From Enterococcus pallens ATCC BAA-351 (GTDB lineage: Bacteria > Bacillota > Bacilli > Lactobacillales > Enterococcaceae): DNA of 64,000 bases. Positions 17,177 through 27,100 of the stretch are shown here, piece after piece. A program made the position numbers and the translations under genes. How positions within the stretch are numbered: the first letter of the stretch is position 1; each line of letters opens with the position of its first letter. Under the pieces are notes generated by a model. It was not told the DNA's origin. It saw only the letters and a program-made list of their open reading frames with translations, and did no database searches. Where the stretch lies: assembly GCF_000407485.1 (NCBI RefSeq), contig NZ_ASWD01000001.1:1178001-1242000 (forward strand), in the 5' to 3' direction.

Positions 17177-17246
17177 GGTGTGTAACATAATTGGCATTAA
17201 CCTAAACAACTATTCTGCGGGAGCAGTGTATTTGTTTAGGTTTTTT
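17177..17246 (+). promoter_or_regulatory. Second RAT and terminator between licT and bglP
   Basis: GGTGTGTAACATAATTGGCA at 17177-17196, continuing to TTAACC (17202), is a RAT-like hairpin. It overlaps a terminator whose stem pairs 17199-17209 with 17232-17242 and ends in a T6 run. It gives LicT-dependent read-through into the PTS gene. Confidence 0.82.
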
Positions 17247-17272
17247 GTTTGCTGACAAGGGAGGATAAAACG

Positions 17273-19132
17273 ATGACAAATAAAGAATTAGCGGAAAGCA
17301 TCATTGAAAAAATGGGCGGGAAAAACAATATCACGCAAAGCTGGCATTGCATCACTCGGCTGCGCTTTAACGTTCGTGATAAAAACGCGGTAAATCTGAC
17401 GGAGATTAAAGAGCTGGAGGGTGTGATTGGTGCCCAATATCAAGGAGGACAATTTCAGATTATTATCGGTAATGAGGTAGTCAATGTCTTTAATGAGGTC
17501 AGCAAAATTCTCGGCTTGAATCCAGAAGCAGGTGCTCAGCAGGGAGTGAAGGGGAATCTGATTGAACGAGTTTTTGATGTTATCTCAGGAGTATTTACGC
17601 CAATTTTACCAGCGATTATCGGAAGTGGGTTACTGAAGGGCTTCATGGCGATTCTGATAGCTACCAGCCTACTGTCGGATCAAAGTGCCACCTACTTGAT
17701 TTTAAACGGGATTTCGGATGCTGCCTTCAAGTTTCTGCCTTTTCTCGTAGCTTTTTCAGCAGCGAAGAAATTCCAAACCAGTGCTTCTGTGGCCGTGGCT
17801 CTAGCTGGGGTATTAATGTATCCGTGGCAAGAGCTGATTAATAATCCAGAAATTACTAACTTGAGCTTTCTAGGCTTTATGAACGTGCCAGTGGGCAACA
17901 GCTACGCTTCTTCGGTCTTACCAATTATTTTAGGTGTTTGGCTGCTAAGCTTTGTGGAAAGGTTAGCTAAGAAGGTCGTACCTAATTCACTGACCATTGT
18001 ATTTGTGCCACTGATTTGTTTGATTATCACTGCGCCCTTACTTTTGACATTTATTGCTCCGCTGGGAACCATGATTGGAACCTATTTGGAACGTTTCTTT
18101 ACGATGTTGTTTGATGTAGCTGGTCCTTTTGCAGGGGCGTTATTGGGAGGATTAATGCCGCTGATTGTGATTACCGGCATGCATTATGCCTTCTTCCCAG
18201 GCTCCTTTGCCAGCTTCGAAAAGTTTGGTTACGACATCATGCTGCTGCCAATGAGTTTGGTTTCTAATATGGCACAGGCTGGTGCTACCTTGGGTGTTTT
18301 CTTCAAAACGAAGGATTCCAAGATGAAGCAAGTGGCTTTTTCGGCTTTTGTGCCTGCGATGTTTGGGATTACTGAACCGGCGATTTATGGTGTAACCATG
18401 AAGCTGAAGAAACCATTTTATGCTAGCCTAATCGGTGGAGCAGTCGGTGGTGCGATCTTTGGTTCCTTTACTGTAAAGGCACTAAGTTTTACTGTGCCAG
18501 GTGTGTTGGCTTTGCCAACATACTTAGATGAAGTTTCAAACAACTTTATCTTTGCTTTAGTTGGCGTGTTTGCCAGCTTTGCCGTTTCTTTTATAATGAC
18601 TTGGATTTTGAAGTTTGAAGAAACTGAAGTTAAAGAAACGCCAGCTAGTGAAGTGGTTGCTAGAAGTGGAGGTCCTACCCATATTGTGGCTCCTATCACT
18701 GGTGAAGTGAAGCAGCTAGCTGATTGTCCAGATGCGACTTTTGCAGGAGAGCTGGTGGGAAAGGGCGTGGGTATCATTCCTAGCGAAGGAAAGGTAGTTG
18801 CACCTTTTGATGGCGTAGTCACGCTGACAACAGAAACGAATCATGCTATTGGGATAACTTCAACCGATGGAGTAGAACTGCTGATTCATATCGGAATTGA
18901 TACAGTTGATTTAAAAGGAGAAGGCTTTTCGAGAGAAGTCAATGAGGGCGACTCCATCAAATTGGGGGATACCCTGCTGCAGTTTGATATCGAAAAAATT
19001 CAGGCAGCCGGTATGAGTTTATATTCACCAGTCGTTGTAACTAACACAGCAGATTTTCTGGATTTAGTTTCCGCAGTTACAACGGGCAAGGTGTTATCAG
19101 GAAAAGATGATTTAATTATTGGGATCAATTGA
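17273..19132 (+). CDS. bglP: PTS beta-glucoside-specific IIBCA
   Basis: 619 residues in domain order IIB-IIC-IIA: IIB with phospho-Cys26 (HCITRLRF), a membrane IIC of about ten helices (100-450), and IIA with phospho-His539 in LLIHIGIDTVDLKGEGF. It imports and phosphorylates aryl- or cellobiose-type beta-glucosides. GGGAGG eight bases upstream supports ATG 17273; the TTG at 17249 is not needed. It lies behind a RAT/terminator and directly before the 6-phospho-beta-glucosidase gene, the classic bgl arrangement. Confidence 0.95.
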   Translation: MTNKELAESIIEKMGGKNNITQSWHCITRLRFNVRDKNAVNLTEIKELEGVIGAQYQGGQFQIIIGNEVVNVFNEVSKILGLNPEAGAQQGVKGNLIERVFDVISGVFTPILPAIIGSGLLKGFMAILIATSLLSDQSATYLILNGISDAAFKFLPFLVAFSAAKKFQTSASVAVALAGVLMYPWQELINNPEITNLSFLGFMNVPVGNSYASSVLPIILGVWLLSFVERLAKKVVPNSLTIVFVPLICLIITAPLLLTFIAPLGTMIGTYLERFFTMLFDVAGPFAGALLGGLMPLIVITGMHYAFFPGSFASFEKFGYDIMLLPMSLVSNMAQAGATLGVFFKTKDSKMKQVAFSAFVPAMFGITEPAIYGVTMKLKKPFYASLIGGAVGGAIFGSFTVKALSFTVPGVLALPTYLDEVSNNFIFALVGVFASFAVSFIMTWILKFEETEVKETPASEVVARSGGPTHIVAPITGEVKQLADCPDATFAGELVGKGVGIIPSEGKVVAPFDGVVTLTTETNHAIGITSTDGVELLIHIGIDTVDLKGEGFSREVNEGDSIKLGDTLLQFDIEKIQAAGMSLYSPVVVTNTADFLDLVSAVTTGKVLSGKDDLIIGIN

Positions 19133-19142
19133 TTTTAGATAA

Positions 19143-20636
<1,494 letters not shown>

Positions 20637-20640
20637 AGTA

Positions 20641-20689
20641 AAAAAACAAACGAAGAGTGACTATTCATGTCAGTTTTCGTTTGTTTTTT
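20641..20689. terminator. Terminator after the beta-glucoside operon
   Basis: A 14-bp A/T-flanked stem (20641-20654 with 20676-20689, core CAAACGAA / TTCGTTTG) with poly-T end. Confidence 0.88.
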
Positions 20690-20773
20690 CTTCATTTTAA
20701 GCTGAAATATGTTCATTCTGAAAAGTTTCCTCTATAGTAAGAATAAGAAAGCAAAAAAAGGAGCGGATTCCCC

Positions 20774-22165
20774 TTGGCAGAAGAATGGACGGAACAAGAA
20801 GCCAAACAATTGCTGGAAAAGCACCAGCAGTTTTTTGCCACGCATCAAACCAAAGACCCAAATTTTCGGGTGAGGCAATTAAAAAATTTGCGGCAAAGTA
20901 TTGTGGACTATGAACAACAATTAATGGAGGCCTTGCAGCAGGATTTAGGCAAGCATCCCTTGGAATCCTATGCTACAGAAATCGGTTTTGTCTTAAAAAG
21001 TCTCAGCAGTATGATTAAAAAGGTTCCCAAGTGGGCGAAGGATCAGCGAGTCAGTACGCCGTTTTTCTTATGGCCCTCCAGCAGCCGGATTCATTACGAG
21101 CCTTATGGAACTGTGTTGGTAATTGGTCCCTTTAATTATCCTTTCCAGTTGTTGATTGAACCATTAGTTGGCGCTTTGGCGGCCGGTAATTGTGCGGTAA
21201 TTAAACCTTCTGAATTGACGCCGAATTTTTCGCGGGTCGTGAGTGAGCTGATCAAGAATACCTTTGATTCGAACTATGTTTCGGTAGTTGAAGGTGGCGT
21301 GGCCACGAATAATGCATTATTAAGCTGTCCTTTTGATTATATTTTTTTCACAGGCAGCGAAAAGGTCGGCAAAATTGTCATGCAGGCAGCAGCCGAGCAT
21401 TTAACACCGATAACCTTGGAATTAGGTGGCAAGAGTCCTGCGATTGTTACGGAGAATGCCGATGTACGCTTGGCGGCCAAACGAATTATTTGGGGAAAGA
21501 CCGTCAATGCTGGGCAAACCTGTGTAGCCCCTGATTATGTGGTCGTTCATCAACGTGTCAAGGATGCCTTTATTCAGGAGGTTCAAAATGTGCTGACGGA
21601 GTTTTACGGCACACGCATGGAAAGAAGTGACAGCTATGCGCGGATTATTAACGAGAAGCACTTTATCCGCTTGGCTGATTTATTGGAAAAAACACAGGAT
21701 GAATGGTTGTCTGGCGGTCAAATAAATCCGGATGATCGGTATATCGAGCCGACTCTTTTAGAGGCTTCTTGGAATTCGGCTGCTATGGAGGAGGAAATTT
21801 TTGGACCGATTTTACCGGTGATTTCCTACAGCAATCTGGATGCAGCCATTACGGAAATAAATAAAATGGCTAAACCGTTGGCGATGTACATTTTCTCGCA
21901 AAACAAGCAGCAGCAGGAGAAAATAATTAACGAAACCAGCTCAGGTGGGCTGTGCATCAATAATACGGTGATGCATTTGGTTTCTGATAAGCTGCCTTTT
22001 GGTGGGGTGGGCATGTCGGGAATCGGGTCCTATCATGGCAGGTACAGCTTTGAAACATTTTCGAATGCCCGCAGTGTGCTGTCCTCTAAGAAAATGGATA
22101 CGCCATTTATTTTCCCACCCTATACTGAGAAGAATTTGAAATGGATACGCCGAATATTGAAATAG
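20774..22165 (+). CDS. Aldehyde dehydrogenase (class 3-like)
   Basis: 463 residues of the short ALDH3-type family. Catalytic Cys250 lies in NAGQTCVAPDYV and the general-base Glu in ITLELGGKSP (about residue 216); GSEKVGKIV of the NAD site is also present. It oxidises an aldehyde to the acid with NAD(P)+. A GGAG site nine bases upstream supports TTG 20774. It is a monocistronic unit with two terminators behind it. The substrate is unknown; fatty or aromatic aldehydes are usual for this subfamily. Confidence 0.92.
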   Translation: MAEEWTEQEAKQLLEKHQQFFATHQTKDPNFRVRQLKNLRQSIVDYEQQLMEALQQDLGKHPLESYATEIGFVLKSLSSMIKKVPKWAKDQRVSTPFFLWPSSSRIHYEPYGTVLVIGPFNYPFQLLIEPLVGALAAGNCAVIKPSELTPNFSRVVSELIKNTFDSNYVSVVEGGVATNNALLSCPFDYIFFTGSEKVGKIVMQAAAEHLTPITLELGGKSPAIVTENADVRLAAKRIIWGKTVNAGQTCVAPDYVVVHQRVKDAFIQEVQNVLTEFYGTRMERSDSYARIINEKHFIRLADLLEKTQDEWLSGGQINPDDRYIEPTLLEASWNSAAMEEEIFGPILPVISYSNLDAAITEINKMAKPLAMYIFSQNKQQQEKIINETSSGGLCINNTVMHLVSDKLPFGGVGMSGIGSYHGRYSFETFSNARSVLSSKKMDTPFIFPPYTEKNLKWIRRILK

Positions 22166-22172
22166 TTTTACT

Positions 22173-22202
22173 AGGTCTGTTAGGATCGACAGGCCTTTTT
22201 TG
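22173..22202 (+). terminator. Terminator after aldehyde dehydrogenase
   Basis: Stem 22173-22180 with 22189-22196 (AGGTCTGT / ACAGGCCT), T-run to 22202, eight bases behind the stop codon. Confidence 0.8.
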
Positions 22203-22237
22203 TCTGCAAGCAAAGAGCGACAGTCCAACAGACGAAA

Positions 22238-22276
22238 CACCCTCACAGCAGCTTTTGTGTGAGGGTGCATTTTTTT
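22238..22276. terminator. Bidirectional terminator between ALDH and the unknown paralog genes
   Basis: A perfect 10-bp stem (22238-22247 with 22258-22267, CACCCTCACA / TGTGAGGGTG) and a T7 run on the plus strand, two bases from the end of the convergent minus-strand gene. Confidence 0.82.
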
Positions 22277-22278
22277 GC

Positions 22279-22941
22279 TTAAGGCGTAAGTTTAGGCAGA
22301 TTATAGGTTTTCGGTTCTGCTCCTCGGTAGTCCTCCCGATACCGTTCAACAACATAATCAGTATGGGCTTTAATAATTTTCGCGAAGCAAGTAACCCCAT
22401 TTCTCTGAAAAATGGATAAATAGGTCATGATATGCAATAGATCCCGTGAATGGGCGGGAGGGACTACTTGGCGAGCAATTCGTCTTATTTTTAATATTTT
22501 GGGCTTTTTGGCCCCATCCTCAAATTGAGCAACCAAGGTAGCATCCTCTTCGACCTCGCGGCTGCCAGAAGATAAGTAAGGACCTAAAGTTTTCAAAGTA
22601 GCTTGGTTTTTAGAAGCATAGGTCAGATATTCCTCAGGACTTTCAAACAGCTGTTTAACGAGTGTTCGCCATTCTTCCTCAGTAAAATAATCACGGAAGA
22701 AGAAATACAGGTTGCGGTTTTCAGGAAGCTTTTTCCCAGTCAGGAACAATGAGCGGATGAAATCCTTCATGAAAAATGAAAAGTCATCTCTGCTGTAAGC
22801 ATTTCGTACTTGGACAGCAACAGCGCATTCGATCATATAGGCACTATCCTGAGTTTCCTGGTAGTATTCTAAAAATCGCTGTTCTAATTTTTCACGGCTG
22901 GTGTTAAAAAGCTGCCGCTGCTCCAATGGTTTTGTTGGCAT
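22279..22941 (-). CDS. Uncharacterised protein, member 1 of a local three-paralog family
   Basis: 220 residues that I do not recognise. It shares with 22997-23677 and 28381-29358 a run of motifs in the same order: RQ(L/V)F near the N-terminus, LE(Q/K)R(F/L) followed by Y(Y/F)(Q/K)ET, VRNA/G, FSF then KD(F/L)IRSL(F/L)L, FFR(D/G)YF then EW, a conserved L(S/N)SG(S/E) before a less conserved second half, and RNGV(T/R). No membrane segment or signal peptide; charged and probably helical and cytosolic. AAGGAG lies eight bases before ATG 22941. It follows 22997-23677 after 55 bases, so the pair looks like one operon. Function unknown. Confidence 0.8.
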   Translation of the reverse strand: MPTKPLEQRQLFNTSREKLEQRFLEYYQETQDSAYMIECAVAVQVRNAYSRDDFSFFMKDFIRSLFLTGKKLPENRNLYFFFRDYFTEEEWRTLVKQLFESPEEYLTYASKNQATLKTLGPYLSSGSREVEEDATLVAQFEDGAKKPKILKIRRIARQVVPPAHSRDLLHIMTYLSIFQRNGVTCFAKIIKAHTDYVVERYREDYRGAEPKTYNLPKLTP

Positions 22942-22996
22942 ATTGATGGCTCCTTAATAATAGTTTAGGCAAAGCAGAACTGAAGGAATCAGAAGA

Positions 22997-23677
22997 TTAT
23001 TTGTCATTAATAAACCATTCACGTGAGAAAAGGGGCTTATCTCCCAACCGATCATTGATAAAGACTAAATCATTCTTGCGTACTTCGATAATGCGCTCGC
23101 GATTTGCACTAATAGCCTTTACAAAGCTGCGAACACCATTTCGTTTAAGCCCGGTTAACAAAATCAAAACCCGAGAAAGCTCCCGAGTATCGTAGGGTGA
23201 AATATCTATAATAGCATTTTTTATCTTTATCTCGTGAAAATAACCTGCACCGTCTTTAAAACGAGCAATCAAGGTTGCCCTGTCAGGGACCTCGCGGCTG
23301 CCGGAGGATAATAAGGGCTCCAATGAATTGATCGTCGGGGCATATTTATTAGCAGCAGATAGATAATCTCCTGGGCACTCAAACTGACGGACAAGTACGC
23401 TGCGCCACTCGTCTTCTGAAAAATACCCGCGGAAAAAAAGACAAAGGTGATTCTTTGAAGGAAGACGCTCGCCTGTAAGCAGCAAAGAACGAATCAGGTC
23501 TTTGGCTAAAAAAGAAAAGTCCTCTTTACTGTGAGCATTGCGCACTTGGGCGGCAACAGCACATTCAATAATATATTCAGCATCGTCGGTCTCTTTAAAA
23601 TAAGCCAACAAACGCTTTTCAAGGCTTTGGCGGGTGAGGTTAAAGACTTGACGGAAGCCAAGTAGTGTTTTGGTCAT
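22997..23677 (-). CDS. Uncharacterised protein, member 2 of a local three-paralog family
   Basis: 226 residues, the closest relative of the product of 22279-22941 (both keep LLSSGSREV and RNAxSxxDFSF, with E for D in this member). AAGGAG lies eight bases before ATG 23677, and a minus-strand promoter lies upstream (TTGATT-18-CATAAT; plus-strand positions 23736-23741 and 23712-23717). The gene is divergent from the PRD regulator at 24063, separated by 385 bases holding the activator-type operator at 23914-23951. No known domain, membrane segment or catalytic motif is visible. Its tail (DRLGDKPLFSREWFINDK) has no counterpart in the paralogs. Confidence 0.8.
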   Translation of the reverse strand: MTKTLLGFRQVFNLTRQSLEKRLLAYFKETDDAEYIIECAVAAQVRNAHSKEDFSFLAKDLIRSLLLTGERLPSKNHLCLFFRGYFSEDEWRSVLVRQFECPGDYLSAANKYAPTINSLEPLLSSGSREVPDRATLIARFKDGAGYFHEIKIKNAIIDISPYDTRELSRVLILLTGLKRNGVRSFVKAISANRERIIEVRKNDLVFINDRLGDKPLFSREWFINDK

Positions 23678-23711
23678 TTGATTCTCTCCTTGCTAGACGG
23701 AATACGTTTTC

Positions 23712-23741
23712 ATTATGGACTAAATTTAGGTGAAAAATCAA
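23712..23741 (-). promoter_or_regulatory. Promoter of the two-paralog operon
   Basis: Read on the minus strand: TTGATT, 18-base spacer, CATAAT, 35 bases before ATG 23677. Confidence 0.55.
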
Positions 23742-23913
23742 GCATATTTTCAGATTTTTTTCAGTTGTTTTTGTTTATAAATTAAGCAATAAATGAGGCT
23801 TTTGAAAATCAAGCGGGAGTATATTTGCCTTTAACTCAGCAGCAGTCCGCCTAAAGCAATTCTCAGCTATAATAAGAAAAGGTTGTTTCTACAACAGCAG
23901 CTTCTTTTTTTTT

Positions 23914-23990
23914 GCAACAAGTGTACAAGATGTTGAAGCGACTTGTTGCAACGAATTGTTATATTCAAGCATTTAAATACCACTTATACT
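23914..23990 (+). promoter_or_regulatory. Activator site and weak-35 promoter of the PRD/fructose-type PTS operon
   Basis: Inverted repeat GCAACAAGT (23914-23922) and ACTTGTTGCAA (23941-23951), then TATTCA (23962-23967), 17-base spacer, TATACT (23985-23990). The same parts at the same distances occur at 30854-30929. The poor -35 with an upstream palindrome is the hallmark of an activated promoter, presumably by the PRD regulator it drives. Confidence 0.75.
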
Positions 23991-24003
23991 TAGGTCATGA
24001 TCA

Positions 24004-24017
24004 TGATAACGCTATCA
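24004..24017 (+). promoter_or_regulatory. Candidate CcpA cre site
   Basis: TGATAACGCTATCA differs at one position from TGWAANCGNTNWCA and lies just downstream of the -10 box, where CcpA would block transcription. Confidence 0.55.
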
Positions 24018-24062
24018 GAGATACAGGCCTTTATTCCAGATAGTTAGGAAGTGTTTATCATT

Positions 24063-25979
24063 ATGCTCACCAAAAGACAAAAAGAGTTATTGGAATTGTT
24101 AACACAAGAGCACGATTTTCAAACCGTTGAGTATTTTGCCAGCAAGCTGGGGGTTTCCAAACGAACCACACACATCGAGTTGGGGATTATTGAGGACTAT
24201 GTCCAAAGCTCTGGTGATTATCTTGAAAAGAAGCGTGGCGTGGGAATTGCTCTGCGGGGACTAAAGGAAATCGAGCTGACTAAGGAGCAAGAAGGAAGTG
24301 ATGTATACGACACCTTTAACCGCAGAATCCAAATTATGAATCTGCTGCTGTTTAAAGAACGGTTAGTAAGTTTTAACCATTTATCAGACAGCTTTATGGT
24401 AAGCAAGTCTTCCATTATTAAAGATTTTGAGTTCATCATGAAAATTTTGAATGTTGGATCAGATATCAAATTGTGCAGTGATGTTCACGGAACCTCTTTG
24501 CTTGGCTCAGAGGAAGATATTCAAAAAGCGTTGCTGCAGTTTAACCGCTATTTGTTAAGCAATTCGGATATTTATTCGGAGGATGACTTTGCGGAAAAGA
24601 TTAAACTGCTGAATCCCTATTATGGGGAAAGACTGATTAATGTGTGCTCCAATATTTTGTATACCTATGTCAGAGAAAACGTTAATGCCATTTCTGATTA
24701 CTATGTTCAAAATATTTTGAATATTTTTATTATTTTAGTCTTCAGGATAATGAAGCAGCATCACCTGGAGGAACAAACCAGCAGCAGTACAGTAGAAGCA
24801 AATGTTTTCTTTGAAGAAAGTGCTGTCCGAATGCTGCACAAAGCAGCGTTGCGATTGGAGCTTTCTTATACCAATGAAGATGTGCAGTATTTGTCACTGC
24901 ATTTAGTGTCTAACCGGTTTGAGCCTTTGCCAGAGGATGAGATTGATGAAGTAATTGTTGATCAGCTGCTAAACAAGGTGTCAGCAGCCTTAAACATCAA
25001 CTTCTCCAGTGATCAAAAGCTGGAGGAGCAGCTGAAAAATCATATTCCGCCCATGATCTACCGGTTGAAATCAAACAATAAAACTGAAAATCCCTTTACG
25101 GCACAAATCAAAAACGAATTTTCGCTGACCTTTAATGTGATCTGGGTGGTCCTAAGTGAATGCGAGCAGGAGTTGGGAATTAGTTTCAATGAAGATGAGA
25201 TTGCCTTTTTGACGATGTACTTTCAGGCTGCGATCGAACGAGCAAGAATGAATCGCAAGGTCCTAATCGTTTGTCAGATGGGAATTGCCACATCTGAATT
25301 GCTGATTAATCGCATCAAAAATGTACTGCCTTCCTTAGACACCTTTGAAGCAGCATCGGTGCCAGAACTGGAGCATACGGATTTTGATCAGTACGATTTG
25401 ATCATTTCAACGATTAAAGTAGATATTCCGGAAAAAGAAGTAATCATGGTTTCACCCTTTTTAACCAGTAAGGATATTGAACGGATTAAAAATTCAGGTT
25501 ACGGACCTAACAAGGTGAACAAGGTTGTTCAGTTAGTACAGAGTCATCATCTAAAGAAGTTCGTTCGAATGGAATCGCTGTATGTAAATTCAGCGTTCAT
25601 TTCCAAAGAGGAATTGATTACTCAAATTGGAGAAATGTTGATTGAACGCCAGATTGTACAGCCGGAATTTACGGAAACGGTGCTGGAAAGAGAAGAACTA
25701 GGAGGCACTGATTTGCCTTCAGGAACCGCGGTACCCCATGGAAATTCAATTTATGTGAATCAAACGACCATTGTTGTAGTAAAAAACAGCAAAAAATTTA
25801 AATGGAACAAGTATTACGTGGATATTGTTTTTCTGATTTGTATTGCCAAACAAGATACTTTCCAAACACGAAATATCTTATCAGACATTTACAACATTAT
25901 CGACAACAGTGAACAATTGCGGGAGATACGCGAAGCAACCTCGAAAGATGAGTTGTACAAAAAGCTTGGGAGTGATTAG
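24063..25979 (+). CDS. PRD-containing PTS-regulated transcriptional activator
   Basis: 638 residues. Order: N-terminal helix-turn-helix domains (about 1-150, beginning KRQKELLELLTQEHDFQTVEYFASKL split over helices), two PRD domains (about 170-385), a galactitol-type IIB domain (VLIVCQMGIATSELL, Cys near 402) and a C-terminal IIA-like domain (PSGTAVPHGNSI, His near 558). This is the MtlR/ManR-type activator layout, whose activity is set by phosphorylation from HPr and the cognate PTS. I choose ATG 24063; GTG 24051 sits too close to the AGGAAG site. The IIA gene follows one base after the stop. The palindrome at 23914 is its likely target. Confidence 0.9.
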   Translation: MLTKRQKELLELLTQEHDFQTVEYFASKLGVSKRTTHIELGIIEDYVQSSGDYLEKKRGVGIALRGLKEIELTKEQEGSDVYDTFNRRIQIMNLLLFKERLVSFNHLSDSFMVSKSSIIKDFEFIMKILNVGSDIKLCSDVHGTSLLGSEEDIQKALLQFNRYLLSNSDIYSEDDFAEKIKLLNPYYGERLINVCSNILYTYVRENVNAISDYYVQNILNIFIILVFRIMKQHHLEEQTSSSTVEANVFFEESAVRMLHKAALRLELSYTNEDVQYLSLHLVSNRFEPLPEDEIDEVIVDQLLNKVSAALNINFSSDQKLEEQLKNHIPPMIYRLKSNNKTENPFTAQIKNEFSLTFNVIWVVLSECEQELGISFNEDEIAFLTMYFQAAIERARMNRKVLIVCQMGIATSELLINRIKNVLPSLDTFEAASVPELEHTDFDQYDLIISTIKVDIPEKEVIMVSPFLTSKDIERIKNSGYGPNKVNKVVQLVQSHHLKKFVRMESLYVNSAFISKEELITQIGEMLIERQIVQPEFTETVLEREELGGTDLPSGTAVPHGNSIYVNQTTIVVVKNSKKFKWNKYYVDIVFLICIAKQDTFQTRNILSDIYNIIDNSEQLREIREATSKDELYKKLGSD

Positions 25980-25980
25980 T

Positions 25981-26451
25981 GTGGAAAAAATTCAGGAAAG
26001 CAAGACTGTCATTTCAACAGATTTAATTTTTTTAGACAGCGAATTGAAGCAACAAGCCGAAGTGCTGAGCTTCATTATTGAAACTGCCGAATTTGTCGGG
26101 TATGTGGCTGAAGCAGACGAATTGTACGAGGCAGTAAAACGCCGGGAGGAAGAAATACCCACGGCGATCGGTTATGACATTGCGATGCCGCACGGAAAAA
26201 CCGATGCAGTGGTTCATCCGTTTATTGCTTTTTTAAGAACCAAGGAACCCTTCCAATGGACAACAAAAAATGAGGAAATGGTCCGTTTAGTCTTTCTAAT
26301 TGGCGTTCCTAAAAATAGCGAAGGCAAGCTGCATCTTAAATTCATTTCACAATTAAGCAAAAAATTATTGGATACAGAGTTTAGAGCAAAATTATTAATC
26401 GAGACGGACAAAAACAAAATCTTCGAACAATTAAGTTCAATTTCAATCTAA
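25981..26451 (+). CDS. PTS fructose-family IIA
   Basis: 156 residues with the IIA-2 fold; phospho-His71 lies in AMPHGKTDAVV. It receives phosphate from HPr and passes it to the separate IIB at 26765. The start is GTG 25981, one base after the regulator stop, with GGGAGTG upstream; the longer frame back to 25843 overlaps the regulator gene and does not look like coding sequence of this family. The fructose-type EII is split into three proteins here (IIA, IIB, IIC), unlike the fused FruA of most Firmicutes. Confidence 0.9.
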   Translation: MEKIQESKTVISTDLIFLDSELKQQAEVLSFIIETAEFVGYVAEADELYEAVKRREEEIPTAIGYDIAMPHGKTDAVVHPFIAFLRTKEPFQWTTKNEEMVRLVFLIGVPKNSEGKLHLKFISQLSKKLLDTEFRAKLLIETDKNKIFEQLSSISI

Positions 26452-26452
26452 G

Positions 26453-26752
26453 CTGCCAGTTCCACTTTTTGCAGGAACCAAAGATCGGAAGCAAGTTAAG
26501 CAGCAAAATCCAACCAAATTACGGCAAGTTTAGTGGAATGGTACTCGTGGAGAGAAACAGACTTATTTTTCAGAGAAAAATAAATACCATAATACGAAAT
26601 AGTTGCCAGTTCCACTTTTTGCAGGAACCAAAGATCGGAAACCGGTCAAGCAGCAAAATCCAGCTAAAATACGATAAGTTTAGTGGAATGGTACTCGTGG
26701 AGAGAAACAGACTTATTTTTCAGAGAAAAATAAATACTTTAATACGAAGTAG
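26453..26752 (+). repeat. Tandem duplication of a 150-bp structured leader
   Basis: Two adjacent 150-base copies (26453-26602 and 26603-26752), by eye about 90% identical, fill the gap between the IIA and IIB genes. Each copy holds GTTCC (26459-26463 in copy 1), which can pair with nearby GGAAC (26474-26478). The overlapping TTCCACT (26460-26466) can instead pair with AGTGGAA (26532-26538). A TTATTTTTC/GAAAAATAA hairpin lies near the end of each copy. Two exclusive pairings suggest a regulatory RNA or mRNA-processing element. Because 150 is a multiple of three, a 99-codon frame is open across both copies, but it lacks a ribosome site. Confidence 0.85.
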
Positions 26753-26764
26753 GAGGAAAACAAC

Positions 26765-27079
26765 ATGAAAGTAGTAGCAGTAACAGCGTGTCCAACAGGG
26801 ATCGCACACACTTATATGGCCCAGGAAGCTATTGAAAAGGAATGTAAAAAACGTGGGTATGAGGTTCAGGTAGAAACGCAGGGCAGTATGGGAATTGAGA
26901 ACGAATTGGAGCAGGAAACGATTGATGAAGCTGATGTACTGATTTTGGCTGTAGCGATTGATGTGGAAGATGGTGAACGCTTCGAAGAAAAGATTGATGC
27001 GGGCAAATCACTCTCAGTTGAGCCTGGAGAGATCATTAAATACCCAGAAAAATATCTGGATCAAGCTGAAAAACTATAA
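26765..27079 (+). CDS. PTS fructose-family IIB
   Basis: 104 residues, a complete PTS IIB-fruc domain with phospho-Cys9 in VTACPTGIAHTYMA and the QGSMGIEN block. AGGAGG precedes ATG 26765, directly after the tandem leader repeat. It transfers phosphate from IIA (25981-26451) to sugar bound in IIC. Confidence 0.94.
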   Translation: MKVVAVTACPTGIAHTYMAQEAIEKECKKRGYEVQVETQGSMGIENELEQETIDEADVLILAVAIDVEDGERFEEKIDAGKSLSVEPGEIIKYPEKYLDQAEKL

Positions 27080-27100
27080 AAGGGTAGGGAGAGAGAAAAA

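Noticed and set aside
26519-26560. T-box-like motif (TGGTACTCGTGG) in the leader repeat
   Set aside because: It lacks the AGGGTGGNACCGCG antiterminator core, a specifier loop and a terminator, and the downstream genes are PTS genes rather than amino-acid genes.
26469-26768. 99-codon plus-strand frame with an internal 50-residue repeat across the tandem duplication
   Set aside because: It starts at TTG with no ribosome site, and the frame is open only because the duplicated unit is 150 bases long. Structured-RNA features explain the sequence better. Kept as a note in the repeat entry.
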